Notes: generated by a model not told the origin, from the sequence alone. A stretch of 16,580 nucleotides of DNA from DASQUP01 sp035641235 (GCA_035641235.1 DASQUP010000026.1:1-16580); one strand, 5' to 3'. Shown: positions 1 through 6,487, numbered from the stretch's first letter. Program-made: numbers and translations.

Positions 1-1127
1 ATCCACTCGGCGGCGGAACGATTCTGGGCCCACTCGAAGTAGGACACGACGACGCCGCCGGCGTTGGCGAGGATATCCGGCAGCACGTCGACACCTCGCT
101 GAGCTAGGGCGTCCGCAACTTCAGCCGAGATCGGATGGTTAGCAACCTCCACGATCACTCGTGCCCGAACCGCCTGGTAATTCTCGCTGCCTATCGTTCT
201 GGAGAGGGCGGCAGGTGCCAGGACGTCGCAATCCACGGCGATGATGGCCTCCGATGCAATTGTCTCCGCACCTTCCACGTCTCCAACGCTCCCGGTCCGC
301 CTCTTGTGGTCCAGGACAACGCGGGGATCGAGGCCCTTCTCATTGACGATGGCGCTCTTGCTATCTGCAAGCGCAACCACCCTGTAACCCGCATCGTGGG
401 CGGCCAGCGCCAGGTGCCTCCCCGCCGCACCGAATCCTTGTATAGCGAGGCGGACATCTGCTCGCGTCTCTCCGCGCCACCCTACGAAGGTGTCGAGGCA
501 AGTGAATGCCCCCCGGCCCGTAGCCCGTGGCCGGGCGACCAGTCCGCCATTCTTCACCCGTTTCCCCGTCACGATGGCTGGATCCCGTCGCCTCACACGT
601 TCGTACTCGTCGGCCATCCAATCCATTACTCGCTCGTCGACGTTCATATCCGGCGCCATGATGTCTGTTTCCGGGCCGAGTACGGCTAGCAACTGCCGAA
701 AGAAGCCGCGCGCCAGACCCTCGAGCTCGCCGTCCGATAACAACCAGGGATCGGCCACGACGCCGCCCTTTCCTCCTCCAAAGGGGACATCGAGAAGTGC
801 CGTCTTCCACGTCATCAATGACGCGAAGGCCCGCAGCTCATCGAGCGAGACATCGGGATGGAAGCGGATGCCGCCCTTGAACGGCCCTCGTGCGTCGTTG
901 TGTTGTACGCGCCAGCCCGTGAAGCTTTGGATGGATCCATCGTCCATTGGGACCCGCACCCGAACGGTTACCTCGCGCTGTGCGACGGAGAGCGCGGCCC
1001 TTAGATCTTCGTCGAGGTTGAGCGCGTCGGCAGCGGCTGTGAAGAAGCCCCGGACTTGGTCGGCGCTGTCGGTGGTGGACGGAAGCCCACTCGGTTCGAC
1101 TCCGTTGTCGAACTCCATAGCCGACAT
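1..1127 (-). CDS. Glu/Leu/Phe/Val dehydrogenase, partial (C-terminus off the left edge)
   Basis: This NAD(P)-dependent amino-acid dehydrogenase (glutamate/leucine dehydrogenase family) carries out reversible oxidative deamination in the cytoplasm. The reading frame is open from the start to base 1, about 372 codons, so some 40-60 residues of a usual ~420 are missing. Counting from the ATG at 1118, I see the substrate-binding stretch K-G-G-I-R-F-H-P with Lys81, the catalytic-lysine motif P-F-G-G-G-K-G-G with Lys117, the A-P-D-M-N-V motif with Asp157, and the Rossmann motif G-F-G-A-A-G at 228-233. Two in-frame ATGs, at 1127 and 1118, are possible starts. Neither has a clear Shine-Dalgarno sequence. 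The gene is divergent from the LigD-type polymerase. Family membership is secure, but Glu versus Leu/Val specificity cannot be told from the visible part. Confidence 0.93.
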   Translation of the reverse strand, partial: MSAMEFDNGVEPSGLPSTTDSADQVRGFFTAAADALNLDEDLRAALSVAQREVTVRVRVPMDDGSIQSFTGWRVQHNDARGPFKGGIRFHPDVSLDELRAFASLMTWKTALLDVPFGGGKGGVVADPWLLSDGELEGLARGFFRQLLAVLGPETDIMAPDMNVDERVMDWMADEYERVRRRDPAIVTGKRVKNGGLVARPRATGRGAFTCLDTFVGWRGETRADVRLAIQGFGAAGRHLALAAHDAGYRVVALADSKSAIVNEKGLDPRVVLDHKRRTGSVGDVEGAETIASEAIIAVDCDVLAPAALSRTIGSENYQAVRARVIVEVANHPISAEVADALAQRGVDVLPDILANAGGVVVSYFEWAQNRSAAEW

Positions 1128-1296
1128 TGTACGCGGTCAGGGCTCGTGGAGATGCCACGGCCTGCGCGGGGCAGACGGATGGAGCGGTTGCCCATGCTTG
1201 GTGAGCACTAAGCTCAGCAGGCCGGCGTTTCTGCATTCCCTGCGAAGCTTTGGTGGTGTCCCAGGGGGAATCACGTGAGGGGCTAGCATTCGGACG

Positions 1297-2304
1297 GTGG
1301 TGGGCAGCGAAGAGACTCTCGTGATCGAGGACCGCGAGGTCGGGATTAGCAGTCCCGACAAGGTGTTCTTCCCGGAAAGGGGAGAGACCAAGCTCGACCT
1401 CGTCAAGCACTATCTGCGATTCGCCGAGCCCCTGATGCGAACCATGGAAGGCCGCCCACTGCTCCTGCAGCGGTTCCCGAACGGCGCGACGGGTTCGTCC
1501 TTCTATCAGAAGCGCGTGCCCCAGTCCGCGCCCCCGTGGCTCGAGACGACGACCGTCACCACACCCAATGGGACCGAGTCTCGCGCGCTCGTGGCGGCCG
1601 ATCTCGCCCACATCGCGTGGGCCGTCAACCTGGGATGTCTCGGCTTCCACGTGTGGCCCTACCTCGCCCATGAACCCGAGTTCACCGACGAACTCCGGCT
1701 CGACTTGGATCCGCAGCCGGGCACGGACTTCACCACGGTCCGCGAGGCGGCGCGCGAGCTGCGAGCGCTGCTCGACGAGTTGGGAATCGTTGGCTATCCA
1801 AAGACGACAGGCAACAAGGGATTGCACGTCTATGTCCGGCTCGAGCGTCGCTGGGATTCGTACCAGGTCCGATCCACAGCCGTGGCCGTCGCCCGAGAAC
1901 TGGAACGACGCCGCCCCGATATCCTCACTGCCCAGTGGTGGAAGGAGGATCGTGGCGAGCGGGTGTTCGTCGACTTCAACCAGAACGCTCCGCACAAGAC
2001 GGTGTTCGGCGCGTGGTGCGTGCGCGCACGAGCTGGGGCTCAGGTGTCGACGCCCATCGCGTGGGACGACATCGACGTCATCCACCCCGACGAGCTGACG
2101 ATCGCCTCGCTCCCTGCGCGGATCGAGGTCGGCGGCGATCCATGGTTGGAGATGAACGCCAACCCGCAGTCGCTCGAGCCCTTCCTCGCGATGCATGAGA
2201 GAGACCGAGCCAACGGCCTCATGGACGCGCCGTGGCCCCCGGTATATCCAAAACAGCCCGGCGAGCCGCCGCGTGTTTCCCGCAGCCGGGCGAAAAAGAC
2301 CTGA
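1297..2304 (+). CDS. LigD-type DNA polymerase/primase domain protein (stand-alone PolDom)
   Basis: This 335-residue archaeo-eukaryotic-primase-like polymerase matches the polymerase domain of bacterial ligase D, which fills in or adds (ribo)nucleotides at double-strand breaks during Ku-dependent end joining. The start motif V-G-I-S-S-P-D-K-V-F-F-P is typical of the domain. Metal ligands are visible as D-L-D (Asp136, Asp138) and V-F-V-D-F-N-Q-N (Asp226), with the T-T-G-N-K-G-L-H-V-Y-V phosphate-binding motif between them. No ligase or nuclease domain is attached: the protein ends in a short basic Arg/Lys tail right after the Pol domain, so partner LigD domains and Ku would be encoded elsewhere. 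The start is GTG (1297), with a second GTG codon directly after it. No strong Shine-Dalgarno sequence is seen. The acetyltransferase gene follows 11 bases after the stop, so the two are probably co-transcribed. Confidence 0.92.
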   Translation: MVGSEETLVIEDREVGISSPDKVFFPERGETKLDLVKHYLRFAEPLMRTMEGRPLLLQRFPNGATGSSFYQKRVPQSAPPWLETTTVTTPNGTESRALVAADLAHIAWAVNLGCLGFHVWPYLAHEPEFTDELRLDLDPQPGTDFTTVREAARELRALLDELGIVGYPKTTGNKGLHVYVRLERRWDSYQVRSTAVAVARELERRRPDILTAQWWKEDRGERVFVDFNQNAPHKTVFGAWCVRARAGAQVSTPIAWDDIDVIHPDELTIASLPARIEVGGDPWLEMNANPQSLEPFLAMHERDRANGLMDAPWPPVYPKQPGEPPRVSRSRAKKT

Positions 2305-2315
2305 CGCGTCCGGCA

Positions 2316-2873
2316 GTGGACAAGGGCATTGCCGCATTCCGGATAGCTGCACATTCGGCCCCCACGCGTGAGATGCCGGCGCGCCTCCTAACAGACCTCC
2401 GGGGACTCATGCTTGAGGGATTCGATGGGGACTTCTCCGACGATGATTGGGAGCACACGATCGGCGGTTGGCACTTCTTCGTCGAGGATCGGGGCTCCGT
2501 AGTCAGCCATGCCTCGGTTGTCCCCAGGATGTTGGAGGTCGATTCTCGGCCGTTTCGGGCCGGCTACGTCGAAGGTGTCGCCACGAGACCGGCGCGTCGC
2601 AAGGAAGGCTTCGCCTCCGCCGTCATGACGGCGGCCTCTGCCCATATCCGCTCTCACTACGAGATCGGCGCCCTTGGTACCGATCTCTTCAGCTTCTACG
2701 AACGCTTTGGCTGGGAGAGATGGATTGGTTCCACGTACGTCAGGCGGACGAACGGACTTTTCCATTCGGAAGAGGACGATGGCTACGTGATGGTGCTTCG
2801 CTTCGGGGCGAGCGCCAACCTCGACCTGGCTGCACCTATCTCATGTGAAGAGCGTTCCGGGGATGACTGGTAG
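2316..2873 (+). CDS. aminoglycoside 2'-N-acetyltransferase-like GNAT protein, AAC(2')-I family
   Basis: This 185-residue GNAT-fold acetyltransferase looks like the chromosomal AAC(2')-I enzymes of mycobacteria (about 180-195 residues), which acetylate the 2'-amino group of aminoglycosides using acetyl-CoA. Family landmarks occur in the right order: G-D-F-S-D-D-D-W-E-H-T-I-G-G-W-H near the N-terminus, G-Y-V-E-G-V-A before the acetyl-CoA loop, E-I-G-A-L-G-T followed by F-Y-E-R-F-G-W, and the family-typical C-terminus I-S-C-E-E-R-S-G-D-D-W. The canonical Q/R-x-x-G-x-G/A loop is altered to R-R-K-E-G-F-A-S-A. The GTG at 2316 is chosen because it follows the polymerase stop by 11 bases and gives the family length. 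The frame extends further upstream but only inside the polymerase gene. Family membership is convincing. Whether it confers resistance or acts on another amine is unknown. Confidence 0.85.
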   Translation: MDKGIAAFRIAAHSAPTREMPARLLTDLRGLMLEGFDGDFSDDDWEHTIGGWHFFVEDRGSVVSHASVVPRMLEVDSRPFRAGYVEGVATRPARRKEGFASAVMTAASAHIRSHYEIGALGTDLFSFYERFGWERWIGSTYVRRTNGLFHSEEDDGYVMVLRFGASANLDLAAPISCEERSGDDW

Positions 2874-2889
2874 TCGTACGATCCTCAAC

Positions 2890-3501
2890 TCATTCCTGGG
2901 GTAGCTGCTCTTTCGCCTCGTCGTACGAGCCCGTCGGCGGGTTTGGGTCCGGCGCATACACCAGATACACCACGCCCGTGTTGAATGCCTGTGACGAGAT
3001 CAGCTTGAGGTGTCGAGCGGGCCCGCCCTCTTCGAATAGCTTGAGCCCCGACCCGGCGGTAGCCGGGTGAACGAACAGATGCAGCTCGTCGAGCAGACCG
3101 GCGTCGAGCAGCTGCCGCACCACCGACGTCGACCCGCTCAATGCGATCCGTCGGATCGCCGGATCGGACTTTAGCGCCGCAACGGCCTCGATAAGGTCGC
3201 CCTGTAGCTGCTCGGAGTTGCGCCAGGTGAACTCCAGCGGGCTACGCGACGCGACGACCTTGCGCATGTCGCCGAGCCGCTTGGCGAACTCCGCGTCCTC
3301 CTCGCCGGCAGCCTCCCTTTCCGGCCAGGCTCCAGCGAAGCTGTCGTACGTGACCCGGCCGAAGACCATGACGTCGGCATCGTGAGTCTCGTCCACGGCC
3401 TTCCCCATCTCCTCGTTGAAGTACGGGAAGTGCCAGTTGCCGACGCCGGGGTCGACAACGCCGTCGAGCGCCGTGAACAGACTGGCGGTGATCGTGGTCA
3501 T
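2890..3501 (-). CDS. RibD C-terminal/dihydrofolate-reductase-like protein (first copy)
   Basis: This 203-residue protein has the RibD_C fold, related to dihydrofolate reductase, and is a presumed NADPH-dependent reductase of unknown substrate. The pattern is typical: an N-terminal strand with T-A-S-L-F-T-A-L-D-G-V-V, then D-V-M-V-F-G-R-V-T-Y near residue 45, the nucleotide-binding segment I-R-R-I-A-L-S-G-S-T-S-V-V-R-Q-L-L, and the L-L-D-E-L-H-L-F-V-H-P segment. A good Shine-Dalgarno sequence (AAGGAG) lies 6 bases before the ATG. It converges on the acetyltransferase gene, with only 16 bases between the stops. A second RibD_C protein is encoded at 8203-8793, but the two sequences are quite different. 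Fold confidence is high and function unknown. Confidence 0.88.
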   Translation of the reverse strand: MTTITASLFTALDGVVDPGVGNWHFPYFNEEMGKAVDETHDADVMVFGRVTYDSFAGAWPEREAAGEEDAEFAKRLGDMRKVVASRSPLEFTWRNSEQLQGDLIEAVAALKSDPAIRRIALSGSTSVVRQLLDAGLLDELHLFVHPATAGSGLKLFEEGGPARHLKLISSQAFNTGVVYLVYAPDPNPPTGSYDEAKEQLPQE

Positions 3502-3783
3502 CGGCTTCTCCTTGTATGTGAGGTCGCGCTGCCTGATCCTGCATTAGGGACTGCAGGCCCGCGCGAAACTAATCGTCGCGGATAGGTCTGTCGCCTTCAC
3601 CTGGGCGACGCGCAGATCCCGCGAGCACCACCTGCCGGCGTTAAGTTGACGTCTCGGCAGCAGGGCAAGCATCTTCTAGGCGCGACGGCGCCGCCATTAG
3701 ATGAAGTGCGCCACAGGAGGTGTGGATCGCCCGATGAGTCTCGTCGACGCTCCCGGCGGGGGGTCCATCTCTAAGCCACCCAC
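3502..3783. other. intergenic stretch without a recognised gene
   Basis: These 282 bases lie between the selenoprotein stop and the start of the RibD_C gene, both on the minus strand. I see the RibD_C ribosome-binding site at its low-coordinate end but no convincing coding frame, tRNA or strong terminator. The region presumably holds the end of one transcript and the promoter of the next. Confidence 0.5.
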
Positions 3784-4314
3784 TCACGGTAGGGCAGCGA
3801 TCAACTTCTCCGCCGGCACGTTGTCCGACGAATCCTTGGAGCGATGAACATAGAGAAGCTCGCCGCCCGCGTCGACGACGGCCGCACCGCCGAGCTGGAG
3901 CGGGTCCTGCTTGGCTCTGCTCTGCTTGTTGCCACCAAGGATGCTTGTGGTACTGCGCCACAACAGCCTCGGCCCAGCTATGTCAACCCACCTGCCCCGC
4001 TTCATTTCGAGTGTGCGGTACGTCTGTTTGGTGTGGTCGACGATCAGGGGGAAGGGGATGCTCTCGCGGTCCCGGAAGTCAGCGGCGGCCGCTGGCCATC
4101 CCATCCCGATGGCGACCAGCCCCGCACCTTTCGATTTGACTTCCTCGTACCTGTCGCGCAACTGCGCGACCCGCCGACTACAGAAAGTTCACCCGTAGTG
4201 CCTGAGCCAGACGACGATTGCCGGCTGTTGGGCCCACAGATCGCCGAGCCGGACCTCGTTCCCGTAAGAGTCCGGCAACCTCAGGTCCTCGATCTCGCGA
4301 ATGTTGGCCACCAC
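3784..4314 (-). CDS. selenocysteine-containing peroxiredoxin-like protein (in-frame UGA read as Sec)
   Basis: This is a predicted thiol/selenol redox protein of the thioredoxin-fold AhpC/TSA, Prx-like (PRXL2-type) family, 176 residues if the UGA at 4191-4189 is read through. Before the UGA the frame encodes a normal N-terminal half-domain (I-R-E-I-E-D-L-R-L-P-D, then P-A-I-V-V-W-L-R-H-Y-G). The UGA is residue 42 and is followed without any frameshift by T-F-C-S-R-R-V-A-Q-L-R-D-R-Y. The redox site is therefore U-T-F-C, exactly where relatives have C-x-x-C in a context such as R-x-F-G-C-P-F-C-R-x-x-V-A-Q-L. Downstream are family hallmarks: L-V-A-I-G, F-P-L-I-V-D, D-P-L-Q-L-G-G-A-A-V-V-D and Y-V-H-R-S. 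The start is GTG at 4314 (or the next codon, GTG 4311), with an upstream in-frame stop. A perfect hairpin just after the UGA supports Sec insertion. Starting inside, at the TTG at 4161, gives only 125 residues that lack the first strand and the active site. The alternative is a nonsense mutation at the catalytic Cys codon. The gene is divergent from the ABM-repeat gene. Confidence 0.85.
4153..4170 (-). promoter_or_regulatory. candidate bacterial SECIS hairpin
   Basis: On the minus strand the mRNA reads GTCGCGC-AGTT-GCGCGAC, a perfect 7-bp stem with a 4-base loop. The loop begins 26 bases after the UGA and has a G at its second position. Known features of bacterial SECIS elements are a short stem, an apical loop with G among its first two bases, and a UGA-to-loop distance of roughly 16-37 bases. 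This hairpin meets all three. It would recruit SelB and Sec-tRNA. Hairpins arise easily in GC-rich coding DNA, so the position and loop base are the informative parts. Confidence 0.7.
4189..4191 (-). other. UGA selenocysteine codon
   Basis: This in-frame TGA on the minus strand lies between codons for H-Y-G and T-F-C-S-R-R. Homology is continuous in one frame on both sides and the codon falls exactly at the expected peroxidatic Cys of a C-x-x-C motif. That is the classic signature of a Sec codon, not of a stop or frameshift. Confidence 0.83.
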
Positions 4315-4354
4315 ACAAATTGTAGGTGAGGACTCCTCGGCGGCAGATCAGCAC

Positions 4355-4382
4355 TTGACTCGCCTGCTGAGGGTTGTACAAA
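4355..4382 (+). promoter_or_regulatory. putative housekeeping-type promoter for the ABM-repeat gene
   Basis: TTGACT at 4355-4360 is separated by 16 bases from TACAAA at 4377-4382, close to a -35/-10 pair. Transcription would begin near 4389, leaving a short leader with AGGAGG at 4402-4407 before the ATG at 4412. The 97-base region is shared with the divergent selenoprotein gene. Confidence 0.45.
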
Positions 4383-4411
4383 CAAAAGCAGGCCCTAGGA
4401 AAGGAGGAGTC

Positions 4412-5020
4412 ATGTTCGTTCAGGTGATCCAGGGGAAGGCCAAGGATGCAGCAGGTGTCCGGAAGCAGATGGAGAGGTGGGAGCAAGAGCTAAAGCCCGG
4501 CGCGATGGGCTACCTGGGTAGCACGGCAGGAATCACGGCGGATGGTGAATTTATCGCCCTCATTCGGTTCGAGAACGAAGAGTCGGCTCAGACGAACAGC
4601 GACAGGGCAGAGCAAGGTGCGTGGTGGGAGGAAACATCTCAGTACGTGGACGACGCCATGTTCCACAATTGCACCCTGATCGATCTAGTCAACGATGGGG
4701 GCTCGGACGAGGCCGGCTTCGTCCAGGTAATCCAGGGCAAGGTGACCGATGTCGATAAAGCGCGGACGCTCGACGAGGCAACGCAAAGCAACATGAAGGA
4801 GATGCGGCCAGATGTGATCGGCAGCATTACGGCCTGGCATCCACAGAACGGGCGCTTCACAAGCGCTATCTACTTCACGTCCGAGGCCGAGGCGCGCGCG
4901 AAGGAGAAGGAGATGTCGTCCACTTCTGAATTCGAGGCGTACATGAGCGAGTGGCAGAAACTCTCGGATGGAGAGCCGGAGTACCTCGACATCACCGAAC
5001 CCTGGTACTCGAGTAGGTAG
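4412..5020 (+). CDS. tandem-repeat ABM-like (dimeric alpha/beta-barrel) protein
   Basis: This 202-residue soluble protein is built of two repeats. Each starts with the same motif, F-V-Q-V-I-Q-G-K (residues 2-9 and again near 104), followed by a helix and an alternating strand pattern. The layout resembles antibiotic-biosynthesis-monooxygenase/EthD-type ferredoxin-like domains, which normally dimerise into a barrel. Here a fused pair could form the barrel within one chain. No cofactor-binding motif is visible, so its activity is unknown. It might be an oxygenase, a heme- or small-molecule-binding protein, or a sensor. The ATG at 4412 is preceded by a strong Shine-Dalgarno sequence (AAGGAGGAG), which overrules an upstream in-frame start. 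The gene is divergent from the selenoprotein, so shared control is possible but not shown. Confidence 0.85.
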   Translation: MFVQVIQGKAKDAAGVRKQMERWEQELKPGAMGYLGSTAGITADGEFIALIRFENEESAQTNSDRAEQGAWWEETSQYVDDAMFHNCTLIDLVNDGGSDEAGFVQVIQGKVTDVDKARTLDEATQSNMKEMRPDVIGSITAWHPQNGRFTSAIYFTSEAEARAKEKEMSSTSEFEAYMSEWQKLSDGEPEYLDITEPWYSSR

Positions 5021-5027
5021 GGGCTGG

Positions 5028-5088
5028 GAAGAGTTCCGCCATCGAACTTTCACCACGACCAGCGGCCCTTATCGATTGGAAACTCTTC
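5028..5088 (+). terminator. possible terminator-like long hairpin after the ABM-repeat gene
   Basis: GAAGAGTT at 5028-5035 pairs perfectly with AACTCTTC at 5081-5088, with two further C-G pairs next to a one-base bulge. A T-rich stretch follows within about 20 bases. The loop is long (about 45 bases), so this is weak evidence for termination of the gene ending at 5020. Confidence 0.3.
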
Positions 5089-5213
5089 GCCGTTGCTTTT
5101 CTTTCATTCGCATGAATATCGAGCCGGATACCTTCACTCCGGCATTCAAGGTGGTGCCCGAACTTTCTAGCATTTGGTCGTGATGAAGGTTACGGATGGA
5201 AGGAGAGGGATCG

Positions 5214-5411
5214 ATGGACAAGCCGCTGTTAACTACCGAACCGCTCGCGTTGATCGGCTATATGGCCACCCAGGGGTTTTTGGAAGAGCAATTTACGGAG
5301 GAGTCACGCGTTGCACATGCCCACCATTCACGGCAGCGACGAGTGCGCCGATGGACGGCATATCGGATAAGAGCGGTTGCCAACTGGCTCGAGCCAGCGC
5401 CGGCCCCGTGA
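5214..5411 (+). CDS. small basic hypothetical protein (65 aa)
   Basis: The ATG at 5214 is preceded by a purine-rich Shine-Dalgarno sequence (GGAGAGG) at good spacing. It encodes 65 residues with an acidic/hydrophobic first half and a basic tail containing S-R-Q-R-R-V-R-R-W-T-A-Y-R-I-R-A, ending L-E-P-A-P-A-P. This layout recalls unnamed small proteins common in actinobacteria, with an Arg/Trp-rich amphipathic helix. I do not recognise a family. No overlapping gene competes in either direction, and it converges on the sigma-factor gene. A 28-codon frame starting at 5414 follows directly but I cannot support it as a gene. Confidence 0.5.
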   Translation: MDKPLLTTEPLALIGYMATQGFLEEQFTEESRVAHAHHSRQRRVRRWTAYRIRAVANWLEPAPAP

Positions 5412-5514
5412 CCATGAGGCTCTTCGACTCGTGGAGCCGTCGTCGACGTGGACCTCCAACGTTGTTGTCCCGTTTTTGCCGGCTCTCCCAGATCAGATAA
5501 CGCTTAACGCAAGC

Positions 5515-6426
5515 TCAGGAGCGTCGCTCCGCGGCGCTCCTTTCATCGAGATGCCGCAGTTTGTCGGGGTTGGACACCGCGCGAACTGTCTGCACGAGAC
5601 CATCGACGATGTCGAGCGACAGGACGACGACCGGGCGTTCCGTCTGATCGAGCAACAACGCTCCCGGCTGTCCGTTGACCTCGACGTGGCGCAGACTCGC
5701 GACCTCGATGCCCCGTGCTCTGAGGAATAGACGAGCGACTTTGTCTCGTCCGTGGACCGGTCGAGGGAGAGCTCGGGCCTTGCCTCCTCCGTCGCCGTAG
5801 GCGACGACGTCGGCCGCCAGCATCTGAATCAGTCCCTCGGTATCACCTGCCATTACTGCACCGAAGAATCGTCGTGACAGTTCGTCGCGCTTCTTGCGTG
5901 AAGCCTCGAACCTCGGTTTCTTCCCCTCGATCTGACGACGGGCGCGCAGGGCGATCTGACGACAGTTTTCCTCGCTCTTTCCCACGATGACGGCGATCTC
6001 GTCGTAGCCGTAGTCGAATACCTCGCGCAGGAGGAAGACGGCCCGCTCGACGGGGCCGAGACTCTCAAGGAGAACGAGGAACGCGAGCGACAGCGAATCC
6101 GCGGTCTCGGCATGACGGGCGCCGTCGGACTCGGTGTCGGTGATCAGGGGCTCGGGCAGCCACGTGCCGACGTAGCTCTCGCGACGCACGCGTGCCGACT
6201 GCACGTAATTGATCGCGAGCCGGGTCGTGACCGTGGATAGCCATTTCTTTGGCGAGTCGATTTCCGTCCCAGCGGTCGTTTCGCGGTGATAGCGCAGGAA
6301 TGCCTCCTGGACAATGTCCTCTGCCTCGCTAGCGCTGCCCACCATTCGGTATGCGATCGAGAACAGCAGTGGGCGAAGGTGTTCGTACACGGCTTTCCCC
6401 TTCTCTGGAGCGCGGTTTGTTTTCAT
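5515..6426 (-). CDS. ECF41-type RNA polymerase sigma factor with SnoaL-like C-terminal extension
   Basis: This 303-residue extracytoplasmic-function sigma factor directs RNA polymerase to stress-type promoters. Sigma region 2 is at about residues 14-80 (R-P-L-L-F-S-I-A-Y-R-M-V-G-S, A-E-D-I-V-Q-E-A-F-L-R) and region 4 at about 120-170 (G-P-V-E-R-A-V-F-L-L-R-E-V-F and Y-D-E-I-A-V-I-V-G-K-S-E-E-N-C-R-Q). A ~120-residue SnoaL/NTF2-like tail follows, containing D-G-G-G-K at 212-216. That motif and tail are hallmarks of the ECF41 group (SigJ-like), where the tail replaces a separate anti-sigma factor. The start ATG has AGGAGG only 2 bases away; a GTG at 6390 preceded by AAGGGG is an alternative start. 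The promoter at 6440-6466 and the divergent one at 6488-6514 share a motif, which fits autoregulation and control of the neighbouring operon. ECF41 genes are often next to DoxX-type or carboxymuconolactone-decarboxylase-type genes, and a DoxX-like gene is present here. Confidence 0.92.
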   Translation of the reverse strand: MKTNRAPEKGKAVYEHLRPLLFSIAYRMVGSASEAEDIVQEAFLRYHRETTAGTEIDSPKKWLSTVTTRLAINYVQSARVRRESYVGTWLPEPLITDTESDGARHAETADSLSLAFLVLLESLGPVERAVFLLREVFDYGYDEIAVIVGKSEENCRQIALRARRQIEGKKPRFEASRKKRDELSRRFFGAVMAGDTEGLIQMLAADVVAYGDGGGKARALPRPVHGRDKVARLFLRARGIEVASLRHVEVNGQPGALLLDQTERPVVVLSLDIVDGLVQTVRAVSNPDKLRHLDERSAAERRS

Positions 6427-6439
6427 CTCCTCCTATAAA

Positions 6440-6466
6440 GACAAGACAGGACGTCGATTTGTGACA
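6440..6466 (-). promoter_or_regulatory. putative ECF41-type promoter of the sigma-factor gene
   Basis: On the minus strand TGTCACA (6466-6460) is followed after exactly 16 bases by TGTC (6443-6440). The -35 matches the reported ECF41 motif TGTCACA, and TGTC is one base off the reported -10 CGTC. The expected start lies only about 7-10 bases before the ATG at 6426, giving a very short leader. This makes the downstream GTG at 6390 worth considering as the true start. Confidence 0.6.
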
Positions 6467-6487
6467 CCCGGTTCGAGTTTCACCGCG

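Noticed and set aside
490..1278. A long plus-strand open frame of 262 codons
   Set aside because: It lies opposite the clearly conserved dehydrogenase gene. Its translation is Ser/Arg/Pro-rich and typical of an antisense shadow in GC-rich DNA.
838..2352. A 504-codon minus-strand open frame
   Set aside because: It is antisense to the polymerase gene and crosses the divergent promoter region. The plus-strand gene has catalytic motifs while this frame has none.
3784..4161. A shorter 125-codon gene starting at an internal TTG
   Set aside because: It lacks the first strand and the redox motif that the family needs. The upstream sequence is clearly coding in the same frame, so the UGA read-through form is preferred.
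4186..4200. Frameshift or ordinary pseudogene at the TGA
   Set aside because: Reading frame and homology continue in the same frame on both sides, no other lesion is seen, and the stop falls exactly on the catalytic Cys position with a hairpin behind it. A point mutation remains possible but is less likely.
5414..5500. A 28-codon frame right after the small basic protein gene
   Set aside because: It has no ribosome-binding site of its own and no recognisable feature beyond being basic. Too little to call.
5583..5593. Third copy of the palindromic element (11-base match GAACTGTCTGC)
   Set aside because: Only one arm matches, it lies inside the sigma-factor coding sequence, and the partner arm and inner hairpin are absent.
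6469..6480. GGTTCGA-like string suggesting a tRNA T-loop (searched for tRNA-Sec)
   Set aside because: No acceptor, anticodon or long variable arm can be folded around it, and it lies in the divergent promoter region. No tRNA gene was found in the window.
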